A DNA stretch of 64,000 nucleotides from Agromyces subbeticus DSM 16689. Lineage in GTDB: Bacteria; Actinomycetota; Actinomycetes; Actinomycetales; Microbacteriaceae. The position numbers and the translations under genes are program-made. The notes beneath the pieces were generated by a model that worked only from the letters and a program-made list of their open reading frames with translations, made no database searches and was not told where the DNA came from. Shown piece after piece: positions 1 through 8,860 of this stretch. The number at the start of each line of letters is the position of its first letter. Position 1 is the stretch's first letter. The DNA is taken from positions 30,622 through 94,621 of the forward strand of contig NZ_ATXG01000015.1 of NCBI RefSeq assembly GCF_000421565.1, read 5' to 3'.

Positions 1-2
1 GG

Positions 3-1172
3 CTCGGCATCTGGATGGCCCAGCTCACGCCCGTGCAACTGCTGCTGCCCGCCCAGATCGACGCGCAGCTGCGGCCCGACAACTGGGTCGACAGCGTGGT
101 CGCCTTCGGTGCGATCTCGGGCATCGCGGCGATCGCGACGATCATCGCCTACCCGCTGACGGGTGCGCTCTCCGACCGAACCACGTCGCGCTTCGGACGC
201 CGCCGACCCTGGATCGCGATCGGCGCCGTCGTTTTCGCCCTCTCGCTCGTCTCGCTCGGCCTGCAGACCGAGATCTGGGCGATCGGGGCGACGTGGGTCG
301 CGGCATCCGTGGGCTTCTGCATCATGACCGCCGCCCTCACCGCGACGATCTCCGACCAGGTGCCCGTCAACCAGCGCGGCTTCGTCTCGGGCTGGATGTC
401 GGCGCCGCAGGCGATCGGCATCATCGTCGGGCTCGTGCTCGTCACCGAGCTCGTGACCGACACCTCCCTCGGGTACCTGCTGCTCGCGGTGATCCTCCTC
501 GTGCTCGCGATCCCGTTCCTCACCCGCGCCGACCAGCCGCTCGCGATCGCCGACCGCAGCAGGGTCACCGCCAAGGGCATCGTCGCGGGCTTCTGGATCA
601 GCCCGCGCAAGCACCCCGACTTCGGCTGGACGCTGCTCAGCCGGGTGCTCGTCTCGGTCGGCAACGCGCTCGGCACGAGCCTGCTGCTCTACTTCCTGAT
701 GTTCCAGCTGAACGACGCGCACGCCGAAGACAACCTCATCGTGCTCACCCTCATCTACATGGTGTTCGTGATCGCCGCCTCGCTCGTGCTCGGCAAGCTC
801 TCCGACAAGCTCGGCCGCCGCAAGATGTTCGTGTTCTTCGCCTCGGCTCTGCAGGGCGTCGCGGCCCTGCTGCTCGCCCTCTTCCCCGACCTCACGGTCG
901 CGATGGTCGCCGCCGGCCTCCTCGGGCTGGGGTACGGCTGCTTCCTCTCCGTCGACCAGGCGCTCGCGACCCAGGTGCTGCCCGACGCGGCCTCGCGCGG
1001 CAAAGACCTCGGCATCATGAACATCGCCTCGGCCGTGCCACAGGCCGTCGCGCCCATGATCGGTGCGGCCGCGGTCGTGGTCTCGGGATCCTTCATGCTT
1101 GTCTTCCTGCTCGGCGCGGCGTTCTCGTTCGCCGGCGCGTTCGCCGTCGCCCGCGTGAGAGGTGTCCGCTGA
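3..1172 (+). CDS. MFS transporter, 5' end cut by the window
   Basis: Integral membrane transporter of the major facilitator superfamily; substrate unknown. The reading frame is already open at base 3 (CTC GGC ATC TGG before the first in-frame ATG at 15), so the true start probably lies upstream. The visible ~390 residues contain about ten to eleven hydrophobic segments and the MFS loop 2-3 motif as SDRTTSRFGRRRP, with a second copy in the other half as GKLSDKLGRRKM. The stop overlaps the next start (TGATG), so the gene is translationally coupled to the PLP protein at 1172 and through it to a sugar-lactone oxidase. The neighbourhood suggests uptake of a small hydroxylated organic compound, which is inference. 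Confidence 0.85.
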   Translation, partial: LGIWMAQLTPVQLLLPAQIDAQLRPDNWVDSVVAFGAISGIAAIATIIAYPLTGALSDRTTSRFGRRRPWIAIGAVVFALSLVSLGLQTEIWAIGATWVAASVGFCIMTAALTATISDQVPVNQRGFVSGWMSAPQAIGIIVGLVLVTELVTDTSLGYLLLAVILLVLAIPFLTRADQPLAIADRSRVTAKGIVAGFWISPRKHPDFGWTLLSRVLVSVGNALGTSLLLYFLMFQLNDAHAEDNLIVLTLIYMVFVIAASLVLGKLSDKLGRRKMFVFFASALQGVAALLLALFPDLTVAMVAAGLLGLGYGCFLSVDQALATQVLPDAASRGKDLGIMNIASAVPQAVAPMIGAAAVVVSGSFMLVFLLGAAFSFAGAFAVARVRGVR

Positions 1173-2419
1173 TGACGCTCGACCTTCGCATGACCGGTGT
1201 TCCGGCGACGGATGCCGCGGAGTGGCGCCGCCCCGAGCGGTACTGGCCCGGCCTGACCGCCGCGACCGCCCACCTCGACGCCCCCGTCGGAGCACTGCAC
1301 CTCGGTGCGCTGCGCCACAACGCGCTCGACATGCAGCGCAGGGCGAACGGCACCCCGATCCGCGTGGCCTCGAAGTCGCTCCGCGTGCGCGGCGTCGTCG
1401 AGGCGCTGCTCGAGATGCCGGGCTATCGCGGCGTGCTCGCGTACACGCTCGCCGAGGCGCTCTGGCTCGCCGACACCATCGACGACATCGTGGTGGGCTA
1501 CCCCACCGCCGAGCGCGGGGCGATCCGCCGGCTCGCGAGCGACCCCGATTTCGCCGCGCGCATCACCGTGATGGTCGACTCCTCGGCGCAGCTCGACCTC
1601 ATCGATGCGGTGCTGCCGCCGAGCCGTCGCGAGACGATCAGGGTCTGCGTCGAACTCGACGCGTCGTGGAACGCACCGCTGCTCGGCCACCTCGGCGTAC
1701 GCCGCTCGCCCGTGCACTCACCCGACGACGCGGCAGCGCTCGCCGCGTACATCGTGAACCGGCCCGGCTTCGAGCTCGTCGGCATCATGTCGTACGAGGC
1801 GCAGATCGCCGGCGTCGTCAACCGGCCGGCCGGCCGCCCGGTCGACGGCGCCGTGAACCGGTGGATGCAGTCGCGCTCGATGCCCGAACTGCTCGAGCGC
1901 CGTGCTCGAGCCGTCGCCGCCGTGCGCGCCGTCGCCGACCTCGAGTTCGTGAACGGCGGCGGCACGGGCTCGCTCGAGGTCACGGCAGCGGATGCCTCGG
2001 TGACCGAGATCGCCGCGGGCTCCGGCATCTTCGGCGGGCACCTCTTCGACGGCTACCAGCACTTCACGCCTGCGCCGGCCGCGGCCTTCGCGCTCGACGT
2101 CGTGCGCCGCCCGAGCCACGACCACGCGACCATCCTCGGCGGCGGCTGGATCGCCTCAGGACCGCCGGCCGCCGACCGCCTGCCGAGGATCGTCTGGCCC
2201 GAGGGGCTCGTCATGGAGCCGCGCGAGATGGCCGGCGAGGTGCAGACGCCCGTGCACGGGGCATCCGCTCGCGGTCTCACCGCAGGTGATCGGGTCTGGT
2301 TCCGGCACACGAAGTCGGGAGAGCTCGCCGAGCACCTGAACGAGTTCGCCGTCGTCGAGGCCGGTGAAGTGGTCGAGATGCTTCCGAGCTACCGAGGAGA
2401 GGGCAAGGCGTTCCTGTGA
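1172..2419 (+). CDS. Alanine-racemase-like / D-threonine-aldolase-like PLP enzyme
   Basis: 415-residue fold-type III PLP protein of the 'amino acid deaminase/aldolase' group. The N-terminal alanine-racemase-type barrel carries the probable Schiff-base lysine in VASKSLR (Lys68). The C-terminal domain ends like the DSD1/D-threonine aldolase family, with HTKSGELAEHLNEF near the residues that bind metal in those enzymes, but without the exact EEHG pattern of typical D-threonine aldolase. Family members cleave beta-hydroxy-D-amino acids or dehydrate D-serine in the cytoplasm; the substrate here is not known. I chose ATG 1172, which overlaps the MFS stop by one base; the gene ends overlapping the next GTG start. 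A much longer open frame upstream is only a shadow of the MFS gene. Confidence 0.85.
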   Translation: MTLDLRMTGVPATDAAEWRRPERYWPGLTAATAHLDAPVGALHLGALRHNALDMQRRANGTPIRVASKSLRVRGVVEALLEMPGYRGVLAYTLAEALWLADTIDDIVVGYPTAERGAIRRLASDPDFAARITVMVDSSAQLDLIDAVLPPSRRETIRVCVELDASWNAPLLGHLGVRRSPVHSPDDAAALAAYIVNRPGFELVGIMSYEAQIAGVVNRPAGRPVDGAVNRWMQSRSMPELLERRARAVAAVRAVADLEFVNGGGTGSLEVTAADASVTEIAAGSGIFGGHLFDGYQHFTPAPAAAFALDVVRRPSHDHATILGGGWIASGPPAADRLPRIVWPEGLVMEPREMAGEVQTPVHGASARGLTAGDRVWFRHTKSGELAEHLNEFAVVEAGEVVEMLPSYRGEGKAFL

Positions 2420-3729
2420 CGGCGACGGGAGCGACGTGGCGCAACTGGGCGCGCACGGAGTCGGTTCGACCGCTGCGCGTCGAGCGCCCGGCGACGAGCG
2501 GGGCGGTGCAACGCGCGGTCGCCGCCGCTGCGGCATCGGGCCTGCGCATCAAGGCCGTCGGCGCCGGTCACAGCTTCACCGGCATCGCGGTGGCACCTGG
2601 CGTGCAGCTCGATCTCGCCGATCTCTCGGGCATCGTCGACGCCGACATCGCGACCGGGCGGGTCACGCTCGGCGCCGGCACCCGGCTGCACGAGCTGCCG
2701 GCACTGCTCGCGCCCTACGGGCTCGCACTGCCGAACATGGGCGACATCGACCGGCAGACGATCGCCGGCGCGACCTCGACCGGAACCCACGGCACCGGGC
2801 TCGGCTTCGGCGGGCTCGCGACGCAGATCGTCGCCGCGAAGCTGGTGAGCGGCACGGGCGAACTCATCGCGGTGAGCGAGTCGGAGCGCCCCGAGCTGCT
2901 GCCCGCCGTGCGACTCGGACTCGGCGCGCTCGGCGTGCTCGTCGAGGTCACGCTGCAGCTCGTGCCCCGCTTCGTGCTGCACGCCGTCGAGAAGCCGGCC
3001 CCTCTCGGCGAGGTGCTCGACGGCTGGCCCGAGCTCGTGCGGGCCAGCGACCACTTCGAGTTCTACTGGTTCCCGCACACCGAGGCCGCGCTCACGAAGA
3101 CGAACACCCGGCTGCCCGGTGACGCACCGCGTCGCCCGCTCGGCCGCGTCTCGCGATGGGTCGACGACGAACTGCTCGCCAACGGCCTCTACCGCGGGGT
3201 CTGCGCGGTCGGCCGCATCGCGCCCGGCGTGGTTCCCGCGTTCGCTCGCCAGGTCGAGAAGCTCACCGGCGACCGCGATTTCGCCGACTTCTCGCCGAAG
3301 GTGTTCGTGACGAACCGCACCGTTCGTTTCCGTGAGATGGAGTACGCCGTGCCCCTCGCGGCGGTGCCCGACGCCGTGCGCGAGGTGCGCTCGCTCATCG
3401 AGCGGAAGGGCTGGCGCATCAGCTTTCCGATCGAGGTGCGCGCCGCGGCATCCGATGACAACTGGCTCTCGACGGCCTACGGCCGCGACAGCGGCTACCT
3501 CGCCGTGCATCGCTACTTCCGTGAAGACCCCGCCGAGTACTTCACGGCGGTCGAGGCGATCATGCGCGAGCACGGCGGCCGGCCGCACTGGGGCAAGATG
3601 CACACCCGCGATGCGGCGTCGTTGCGCGAGGTCTACCCGCGCTTCGACGACTTCGTGCGGGTGCGCAACGAGCTCGACCCCGAACGCCGCTTCGGCAACC
3701 CGTACCTCGAGCGCGTGCTCGGGGCGTGA
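2416..3729 (+). CDS. D-arabinono-1,4-lactone oxidase family FAD enzyme
   Basis: 437-residue flavoenzyme of the aldonolactone oxidase / VAO superfamily. The N-terminal FAD domain contains VGAGHSFTGIAV; the histidine (His52) matches the residue that covalently binds FAD in alditol oxidase-like proteins. The C-terminal ALO domain ends with the family motif HWGKMH (about residue 390). Such enzymes oxidise sugar lactones or alditols with O2. The GTG start overlaps the previous stop (GTGA), so MFS transporter, PLP enzyme and oxidase form one coupled unit. The actual substrate is unknown; alditol oxidase, gulonolactone oxidase or a bespoke hydroxy-compound oxidase all fit. Confidence 0.88.
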   Translation: MTATGATWRNWARTESVRPLRVERPATSGAVQRAVAAAAASGLRIKAVGAGHSFTGIAVAPGVQLDLADLSGIVDADIATGRVTLGAGTRLHELPALLAPYGLALPNMGDIDRQTIAGATSTGTHGTGLGFGGLATQIVAAKLVSGTGELIAVSESERPELLPAVRLGLGALGVLVEVTLQLVPRFVLHAVEKPAPLGEVLDGWPELVRASDHFEFYWFPHTEAALTKTNTRLPGDAPRRPLGRVSRWVDDELLANGLYRGVCAVGRIAPGVVPAFARQVEKLTGDRDFADFSPKVFVTNRTVRFREMEYAVPLAAVPDAVREVRSLIERKGWRISFPIEVRAAASDDNWLSTAYGRDSGYLAVHRYFREDPAEYFTAVEAIMREHGGRPHWGKMHTRDAASLREVYPRFDDFVRVRNELDPERRFGNPYLERVLGA

Positions 3730-3734
3730 ACGAG

Positions 3735-3760
3735 GGGCGGATGCCGCGTGGCATCCGCCC
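3735..3760. terminator. Bidirectional intrinsic terminator
   Basis: Perfect 11-bp stem, GGGCGGATGCC / GGCATCCGCCC, with loop GCGT, placed between the convergent lactone oxidase (stop 3729) and ABC permease (stop 3770). There is no strong T tract, as is usual in high-GC actinobacteria. The arms contain the over-represented CGGATGCC octamer. Confidence 0.75.
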
Positions 3761-3769
3761 GACCATTTG

Positions 3770-4504
3770 CTACGGGGTGCGACGACGCAGGGTGATCGAG
3801 CCGAGCACGATGGAACCGACGATCCACGCAGCGATCACGAGCAGCTTGGCCACGATCCACTCGGTGCTCTCGGTGTCGCCGGCCACCGCCTGCAACGCGT
3901 CGATGGCGAAGCTCAGCGGCAGCCATTCGCTGACGATCTCGAGCGCCTCGGGCAGCTGATCGCGCGGAATGAAGATGCCGCCCAGCAGAATCTGCGGGAA
4001 GACCAGCACCGGCATGAACTGCACGACCTGGAACTCCGAGCGGGCGAAGGCGCTCGCGAGCAGGCCGAGGGCGGTGCCGAGGAGCGCGTCGGCCACCGCG
4101 ACGGCGAAGAGCAGCCAGAGAGATCCCTCGATCTCGAGCCCGCAGACCCACACCGCGAAGGAGACGGCGATCGCCGTCTGGAAGATCGCGAGCAGGCCGA
4201 ACGCGAGGGCGTAGCCCAGGATGAAGTCGCCCTTGCCCATCGGCATCGAGAGCAATCGCTCGAGGGTGCCGCTGCGGCGCTCGCGCAGGGTCGAGATGCT
4301 CGTCACGAGGAACATCACGATGAACGGGAAGAGCGCGATCATCGCCGGCCCGATGTCGGAGAAGACGTCGGTGTCGGTGAAGATCCACGCCACGAGGCCG
4401 ATGAGCAGACTCGGCACCACGAGCAGCAGGCCGACGGTTCGCGGGTCGTGCCGGATCTGGGTGAGCACGCGACCGGCGGTCGCGAGCGTGCGCATGGGCG
4501 TCAT
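3770..4504 (-). CDS. ABC-2 type transporter permease
   Basis: 244-residue membrane protein with about six transmembrane segments and the ABC-2/DrrB-like layout (RERRSGTLERLLSMPMGKGDFILGY after the second segment, ILLGGIFIP before the fifth). It is the membrane half of an exporter whose ATPase is encoded just upstream; ATPase stop and permease start overlap as ATGA. Together with the TetR gene further upstream this is a typical self-regulated drug or lipid exporter cassette. Substrate cannot be inferred. An alternative start lies three codons in (MRTLATAG). Confidence 0.88.
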   Translation of the reverse strand: MTPMRTLATAGRVLTQIRHDPRTVGLLLVVPSLLIGLVAWIFTDTDVFSDIGPAMIALFPFIVMFLVTSISTLRERRSGTLERLLSMPMGKGDFILGYALAFGLLAIFQTAIAVSFAVWVCGLEIEGSLWLLFAVAVADALLGTALGLLASAFARSEFQVVQFMPVLVFPQILLGGIFIPRDQLPEALEIVSEWLPLSFAIDALQAVAGDTESTEWIVAKLLVIAAWIVGSIVLGSITLRRRTP

Positions 4505-5274
4505 CGCTGCGCCTCCGTCTCGTTCGTCGAGCGAAGATCGGGTTCGCCGCGTTCGATGAGGCGCAGGAACGCCTGCTCGACGTCATCGGTGCCGGTGACC
4601 TCGAGCACGCCGCGCACCGAGTCGTCGGCGAGGAGCCGGCCGTCGCGCATCAGCAGCAGCCGATCGCAGCGCTTGGCCTCGTCCATCACATGGCTCGAGA
4701 TGAGCAGGGTGGCGCCGTCGTCGGCGAGGCTGCGGAAGAGCCCCCAGAGCTCGACCCTGAGCACCGGATCGAGTCCGACGGTGGGCTCGTCGAGCACGAG
4801 CACCTCGGGTGCGCCGAGCAGTGCGGCCGCGAGCGACACCCGGCTGCGCTGGCCACCCGACAGGGAGCCGGCGAGCCGGCCCGCGACGGTGTCGAGGTCG
4901 GTGCGTTCGATGACCCGGTCGACGTCGGATGCCGGTGCGCCGACGATGCGCCGGAAGTAGGCGAGGTTCTGGCGCACGGTGAGGTCGTCGTAGACGCTCG
5001 CCTGCTGCGTGACGTAGCCCATGCGCGTGCGAAGGGCGCGGCTGCCGGCCGGCAGGCCGAGCACCTCGATCGTGCCCGACTTCACCACCTGCACTCCGAC
5101 GATCGCCCGCATGAGCGTGGTCTTGCCGCTGCCGCTCGGGCCGAGGAGGCCGACGATGCGACCGCGGGGGACCGCGAGCGAGAGCTGGTCGAGCACGGGC
5201 GTGCCGCCCCGCACGACCGTGAGGTTCTCGACGATGACGGCGGCGCCGGGTGCGGCATCCGAGTTATTCACCAT
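4501..5274 (-). CDS. ABC transporter ATP-binding protein
   Basis: 257-residue ABC ATPase with Walker A LLGPSGSGKTT, signature LSGGQRSR, Walker B VLVLDEPTVGLDP and an H-loop ISSHVMDEA, of the DrrA/CcmA-like exporter group that pairs with ABC-2 permeases. I chose ATG 5274 (MVNNSDAAPG): it overlaps the end of the TetR gene by 11 bases, whereas the longer open frame to 5310 would bury a basic, non-conserved extension inside tetR. It energises the permease at 3770-4504. Confidence 0.9.
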   Translation of the reverse strand: MVNNSDAAPGAAVIVENLTVVRGGTPVLDQLSLAVPRGRIVGLLGPSGSGKTTLMRAIVGVQVVKSGTIEVLGLPAGSRALRTRMGYVTQQASVYDDLTVRQNLAYFRRIVGAPASDVDRVIERTDLDTVAGRLAGSLSGGQRSRVSLAAALLGAPEVLVLDEPTVGLDPVLRVELWGLFRSLADDGATLLISSHVMDEAKRCDRLLLMRDGRLLADDSVRGVLEVTGTDDVEQAFLRLIERGEPDLRSTNETEAQR

Positions 5275-5926
5275 GTGACGAATTGTGCGCCGATGGCGCA
5301 TCGCTGTCAAGCGATCCGAACCGCCCGGTCAGGTGCCACTGCACCGCGGGGCCGACGCGGCGCACGAGCTCGTCGACGCCGACCGAGGCGATCGGCTCGA
5401 ACTCGAGCACGTAGCGCACCATGATGACCCCGACGAGCTGCGAGGCGGCGAGCTCGGCGCGCAGCTCGGCGTCGTCGGCATCGCCCAGCGTCGCCGCGAT
5501 GCGATGCATGATCTCGCGCCGAAGGAACTCCCGGAGCATGCGGGCGACGGGCCCCTGGCCGATCGCCGAGCGCAGCGCCGCGACCGCAGCGGGGCGAACC
5601 GCCCCCGAGTCCCACGCGGTCAGCACCGCTCGCACGAGCCGCGCGCCGAGCTCGTCGACGGGAGCGTCGAGTGCGTCGCGCACGACCCGATCGGGGCGCA
5701 GCGGCACCTTCACCACCTCGGCGACGAGCGCCTGCTTGCCGTCGAAGTAGTGGTGGATGAGGGCGGGGTCGACACCGGCCCGGCGGGCGATCGCGCGCAG
5801 CGATGCCGCCTCGTAGCCGTGCTCGCCGAACTCGGCCGTCGCCGCCTCGAGAATGCGGGTGCGGGTGTCACCGGCCTTCGCACCGCGGGGCCGGCCTCGA
5901 CGTCGGGGTTCCGAGTGCTCCGTCAC
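5264..5926 (-). CDS. TetR family transcriptional regulator
   Basis: 220-residue repressor-type protein. The N-terminal HTH reads RILEAATAEFGEHGYEAASLRAIARRAGVDPALIHHYFDGKQAL, a canonical TetR DNA-binding domain; the C-terminal ligand domain is not specific. It heads the tetR-ATPase-permease unit and probably represses it in response to the exported compound. It starts with GTG 5926, six bases after a TAGGCT hexamer, so the mRNA is probably leaderless. The divergent neighbour is lemA. Confidence 0.9.
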   Translation of the reverse strand: MTEHSEPRRRGRPRGAKAGDTRTRILEAATAEFGEHGYEAASLRAIARRAGVDPALIHHYFDGKQALVAEVVKVPLRPDRVVRDALDAPVDELGARLVRAVLTAWDSGAVRPAAVAALRSAIGQGPVARMLREFLRREIMHRIAATLGDADDAELRAELAASQLVGVIMVRYVLEFEPIASVGVDELVRRVGPAVQWHLTGRFGSLDSDAPSAHNSSHGE

Positions 5927-5932
5927 AGGCTG

Positions 5933-5938
5933 AGCCTA
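5933..5938 (-). promoter_or_regulatory. -10 element of the tetR-ABC unit
   Basis: TAGGCT on the minus strand, six bases before GTG 5926. The spacing predicts transcription starting at or very near the start codon. No convincing -35 hexamer. Confidence 0.45.
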
Positions 5939-6006
5939 TGCCCGGATGCGGCTCTCGGGTTCCTCCGAGTCTCATGGGAAGCACGGGCCGCCAGTGGGGC
6001 CCTCAG

Positions 6007-6012
6007 TAGGAT
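6007..6012 (+). promoter_or_regulatory. -10 element upstream of lemA
   Basis: TAGGAT, 46 bases before ATG 6059. Fits an actinobacterial housekeeping -10; it predicts a short leader of about 40 bases that carries the AGGAG ribosome site at 6046-6050. Confidence 0.4.
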
Positions 6013-6058
6013 GGAATGCACACAGCAATCAAGCCCAGAGCGCTTAGGAGTCCGTGCC

Positions 6059-6625
6059 ATGGAATGGCTCATCCCCGTCATCATCGTCGTTGCGCTCGTG
6101 GTGATCATCGGCATCTACCTCTGGGCCACGTACAACTCCCTCGTCACGCTGAACGTGCGAGTCGACGAGGCATGGAGCGACATCACGGTGCAGCTGAAGC
6201 GTCGCGCCGACCTGATTCCGAACCTCATCGAGGCGGTCAAGGGCTACGCAGCGCACGAGAAGTCCGTGTTCGAATCGGTCACGCAAGCGCGTGCCGAGAC
6301 GCTGTCGGCGCAGGGCCCCGCCGAGGCCGGCGCAGCCGAGAACCACATGCAGCAGGCGCTGAAGTCGATCTTCGCGGTGGCCGAGGCGTACCCGCAGCTG
6401 CAGGCCAGCCAGAACTTCCTGCAGCTGCAGTCAGAGCTCGTCGACACCGAAGACAAGATCCAGGCGTCGCGCCGGTTCTACAACGGCGGCGTGCGCGAGC
6501 TCAACACGAAGATCAAGGTCTTCCCGAACACCCTCTTCGTGCGCAGCCTCGGCTTCAACGAGCGCGACTTCTTCGAGGTCACCGAGCCTGCGGCCATCGC
6601 AGAGCCGCCGCGCGTGCAGTTCTAA
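6059..6625 (+). CDS. lemA: LemA family protein
   Basis: 188-residue LemA protein: one N-terminal membrane segment (WLIPVIIVVALVVIIGIYLW) followed by a helical domain with the family core WSDITVQLKRRADLIPNLIEAVKGYA and YNGGVRELNTKIKVFPN. Function is not settled; LemA proteins are membrane-anchored and commonly encoded beside M48 peptidases, as here (htpX begins 9 bases after the stop). I chose ATG 6059, with AGGAG eight bases upstream, over the long upstream extension, which is a shadow of tetR. Confidence 0.92.
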   Translation: MEWLIPVIIVVALVVIIGIYLWATYNSLVTLNVRVDEAWSDITVQLKRRADLIPNLIEAVKGYAAHEKSVFESVTQARAETLSAQGPAEAGAAENHMQQALKSIFAVAEAYPQLQASQNFLQLQSELVDTEDKIQASRRFYNGGVRELNTKIKVFPNTLFVRSLGFNERDFFEVTEPAAIAEPPRVQF

Positions 6626-6634
6626 GGCCCGGCG

Positions 6635-7510
6635 TTGTACCGCGCGATCGCCAAGAACAAACGCAACACCGTCTTCATCGTGCTGTTCTTCCTCGCCATC
6701 ATCGGCGGGCTGGGGTGGCTGGCGGCATACGTCTACGGCGACATCACGATCGTGATCGTGACGCTCGTGATCGCGAGCGCCTACGCGCTGTTCCAGTACT
6801 TCACCGCCGACCGCCAGGCGCTCTCGATGTCGGGTGCCGTCGAGCTGCAGTCCAAGGCCGACCACCCTCGGCTCTGGCGTACCGTCGAGAACCTGTCGAT
6901 CACGACCGGCACGCCGATGCCGCGGGTCTTCGTGATCTCCGACCCCGCGCCGAACGCCTTCGCCACGGGGCGCGACCCCGAGCACGCCGTCGTGGCCGCG
7001 ACGACGGGGCTGCTCGAGATCATGGACGACGCCGAGCTCGAGGGCGTCATGGCCCACGAGCTGGGGCACGTGCGCAACTACGACATCCGGCTCTCGATGG
7101 TGGTCTTCGGCCTCGTCGTCGCCGTCGGCTTCATCTCGGACATGCTCGTGCGCATGGCCTTCTTCGGGCGCGGCAACAACAACGGCAACCCGGTCGTCAT
7201 GATCTTCGGGCTCGTGGCCATGCTCATCGCGCCGCTCGTCGCGAGCCTCGTGCAACTCGCGGTCTCGCGCCAGCGCGAGTACCTCGCCGACGCGACGGGT
7301 GCGATGACCACTCGCCACCCCGACGCTCTCGCCAGCGCCCTCGAGAAGCTCGAGGCCTACGGGCGGCCGATGAAGCGGCAGAACTCGTCGATGGCCCACC
7401 TCTGGATCGCTGACCCCCTGAGGCCCGGCGTCATGGACAAGCTGTTCGCCACCCACCCGCCGATCGCCGAGCGAGTCAAGCGCCTCGAGCAGATGGGCGG
7501 CGCGTTCTAA
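6635..7510 (+). CDS. htpX: M48 family zinc metallopeptidase (HtpX-like)
   Basis: 291-residue membrane zinc protease. Two N-terminal transmembrane segments (about residues 12-55), zinc-binding HELGH in VMAHELGHVRNYD, two further hydrophobic segments, and the third ligand glutamate in SRQREYLADATGA. HtpX-like proteases degrade damaged membrane proteins. The gene follows lemA by 9 bases and is probably co-transcribed. The start is a TTG at 6635 with no strong ribosome site, so the N-terminus is slightly uncertain. Confidence 0.9.
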   Translation: MYRAIAKNKRNTVFIVLFFLAIIGGLGWLAAYVYGDITIVIVTLVIASAYALFQYFTADRQALSMSGAVELQSKADHPRLWRTVENLSITTGTPMPRVFVISDPAPNAFATGRDPEHAVVAATTGLLEIMDDAELEGVMAHELGHVRNYDIRLSMVVFGLVVAVGFISDMLVRMAFFGRGNNNGNPVVMIFGLVAMLIAPLVASLVQLAVSRQREYLADATGAMTTRHPDALASALEKLEAYGRPMKRQNSSMAHLWIADPLRPGVMDKLFATHPPIAERVKRLEQMGGAF

Positions 7511-7539
7511 CGCGTCGCGTCAATCGAGACCGGTAGCGC

Positions 7540-8769
7540 TCAGGCGGCAGCCGCGCGCAACTCGGCTGCGAGCGCGGGGGAGAGGTCGCCGCGACCCGTG
7601 ACCGTGACCTCGCCGAGCCCCTGCCATGCCGCGGCCCGCTGCAGCACCGGCACGAGTCGTGCCGCCGTCTCTGCCGGCGCGCCCGGCTCGCTCCAGGCCG
7701 ACTGCACGCGAAGCACCCCGGCCTGGCGATCGCTCTTCAGGTCGACGCGGCCCACGACGCGGTCGTCGATCAGCACCGGGAGCGAGTAGTAGCCGAACTT
7801 GCGGTCGGGCTCGGGCGTGTAGATCTCGATGCGGTAGTGGAAGTCGAAGAGCCGCTCGGTGCGCGGGCGGAACCACACGACCGGGTCGAACGGCGACAGC
7901 ACCGCGGCGGCTTCGATGCGGCGCGGCCGCTTGGCATCGCGATGCAGCCAGGCAGGGGTCTGGCGCGAGCCGGTGACCCAGCCCGGCACCTCGACCGGCA
8001 GCAGCACGCCCGCGTCTTCGAGCTCGGTGATCGCCCGGCGCACCGGCTGCCGCTTCATGCGCCAGTAGTCGGCGAGGTCGGCCTCGGTGGCGATGCCCTG
8101 AGCGGATGCCGCGAGCGCGACGAGCTCGCGCACAGCGTCGGTTTCGGCGGGCGGGGTGCCCAGCAACTCAGCGGTCAGCGCCTGCTCGGGCAGGGCGTAG
8201 ACCCGCTCGAAGCGGCGGCGTTCGACGCACACGACCTCGCCGGTGCGGAACATCATCTCGAGCGTGCGCTTCACGTCGGACCAGCCCCACCATGGGCCGC
8301 GGCGTTCGTTGGAGTCGTGCTCGATCTCGCTCGCGCGCATCGGGCCGTTCGCGGCGAGCTCGGCACGGAGCCAGTCGGCGAGCGTGCGGTTCTCGGTGAC
8401 CCAGCCGCCCCAATCGCTGCCCTTTGCGCGGTACTCCGCGCGCCGGAACTCGAAGAGCGGCCACAGCTCGCGTGGAATGTACGCCGCCTGATGCGCCCAG
8501 TACTCGACCATGCGGCCCCGCCGACCGGTCGTGATGCGATCGAGTGCGCCACGGTCGTAGGCCCCGACCCGGCTGAATGCGGGCAGGTAGTGGCTGCGCT
8601 CGAACACGTTGACCGAGTCGATCTGCAACAGCCCGAGCCGATCGATCACCCCGTTGACCGCACGAGTGCCGGGGGCGTCGGGAAGCGGGCGGGCGAAGCC
8701 CTGGGCCGCGAGCGCGATGCGGCGGGCGAGGGCTGGGCTGACGACGTCGACCATGATGAGATCGACCAT
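7540..8769 (-). CDS. Winged-helix DNA glycosylase, AlkX/YcaQ-like (HTH_42)
   Basis: 409-residue protein of the AlkZ/AlkX (HTH_42) superfamily, monofunctional DNA glycosylases that unhook interstrand crosslinks and remove bulky N-alkyl adducts. The catalytic Q-phi-Q/D motif is seen as LQIDSVN (Gln49, Asp51), i.e. the Q-phi-D form of E. coli YcaQ/AlkX. Other family landmarks are RSHYLPAFSRVG, EYWAHQAAYIP, and the C-terminal region GYYSLPVLIDDRVVGRVDLKSDR. I chose ATG 8769 (MVDLIM); a start five codons in (8754) is equally possible. Monocistronic, divergent from the AI-2E family gene. Confidence 0.85.
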   Translation of the reverse strand: MVDLIMVDVVSPALARRIALAAQGFARPLPDAPGTRAVNGVIDRLGLLQIDSVNVFERSHYLPAFSRVGAYDRGALDRITTGRRGRMVEYWAHQAAYIPRELWPLFEFRRAEYRAKGSDWGGWVTENRTLADWLRAELAANGPMRASEIEHDSNERRGPWWGWSDVKRTLEMMFRTGEVVCVERRRFERVYALPEQALTAELLGTPPAETDAVRELVALAASAQGIATEADLADYWRMKRQPVRRAITELEDAGVLLPVEVPGWVTGSRQTPAWLHRDAKRPRRIEAAAVLSPFDPVVWFRPRTERLFDFHYRIEIYTPEPDRKFGYYSLPVLIDDRVVGRVDLKSDRQAGVLRVQSAWSEPGAPAETAARLVPVLQRAAAWQGLGEVTVTGRGDLSPALAAELRAAAA

Positions 8770-8860
8770 AGCGGCGACCGCCGACACCGCAGAGTGCCAT
8801 GGGGGCGCGGCATCCGCAAGCCATGCCGATCGGTTCATACGCCCCGCCTAGACTGGAGCG

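Noticed and set aside
293..1171. N-terminal extension of the D-threonine-aldolase-like protein
   Set aside because: This part lies inside the MFS gene in another frame and is Arg/His-rich; the conserved protein begins at ATG 1172.
3332..4960. Long plus-strand open frame (542 codons) across the ABC genes
   Set aside because: It overlaps the end of the lactone oxidase and is antisense to both ABC genes, which have clear Walker and ABC-2 motifs; no recognisable domain.
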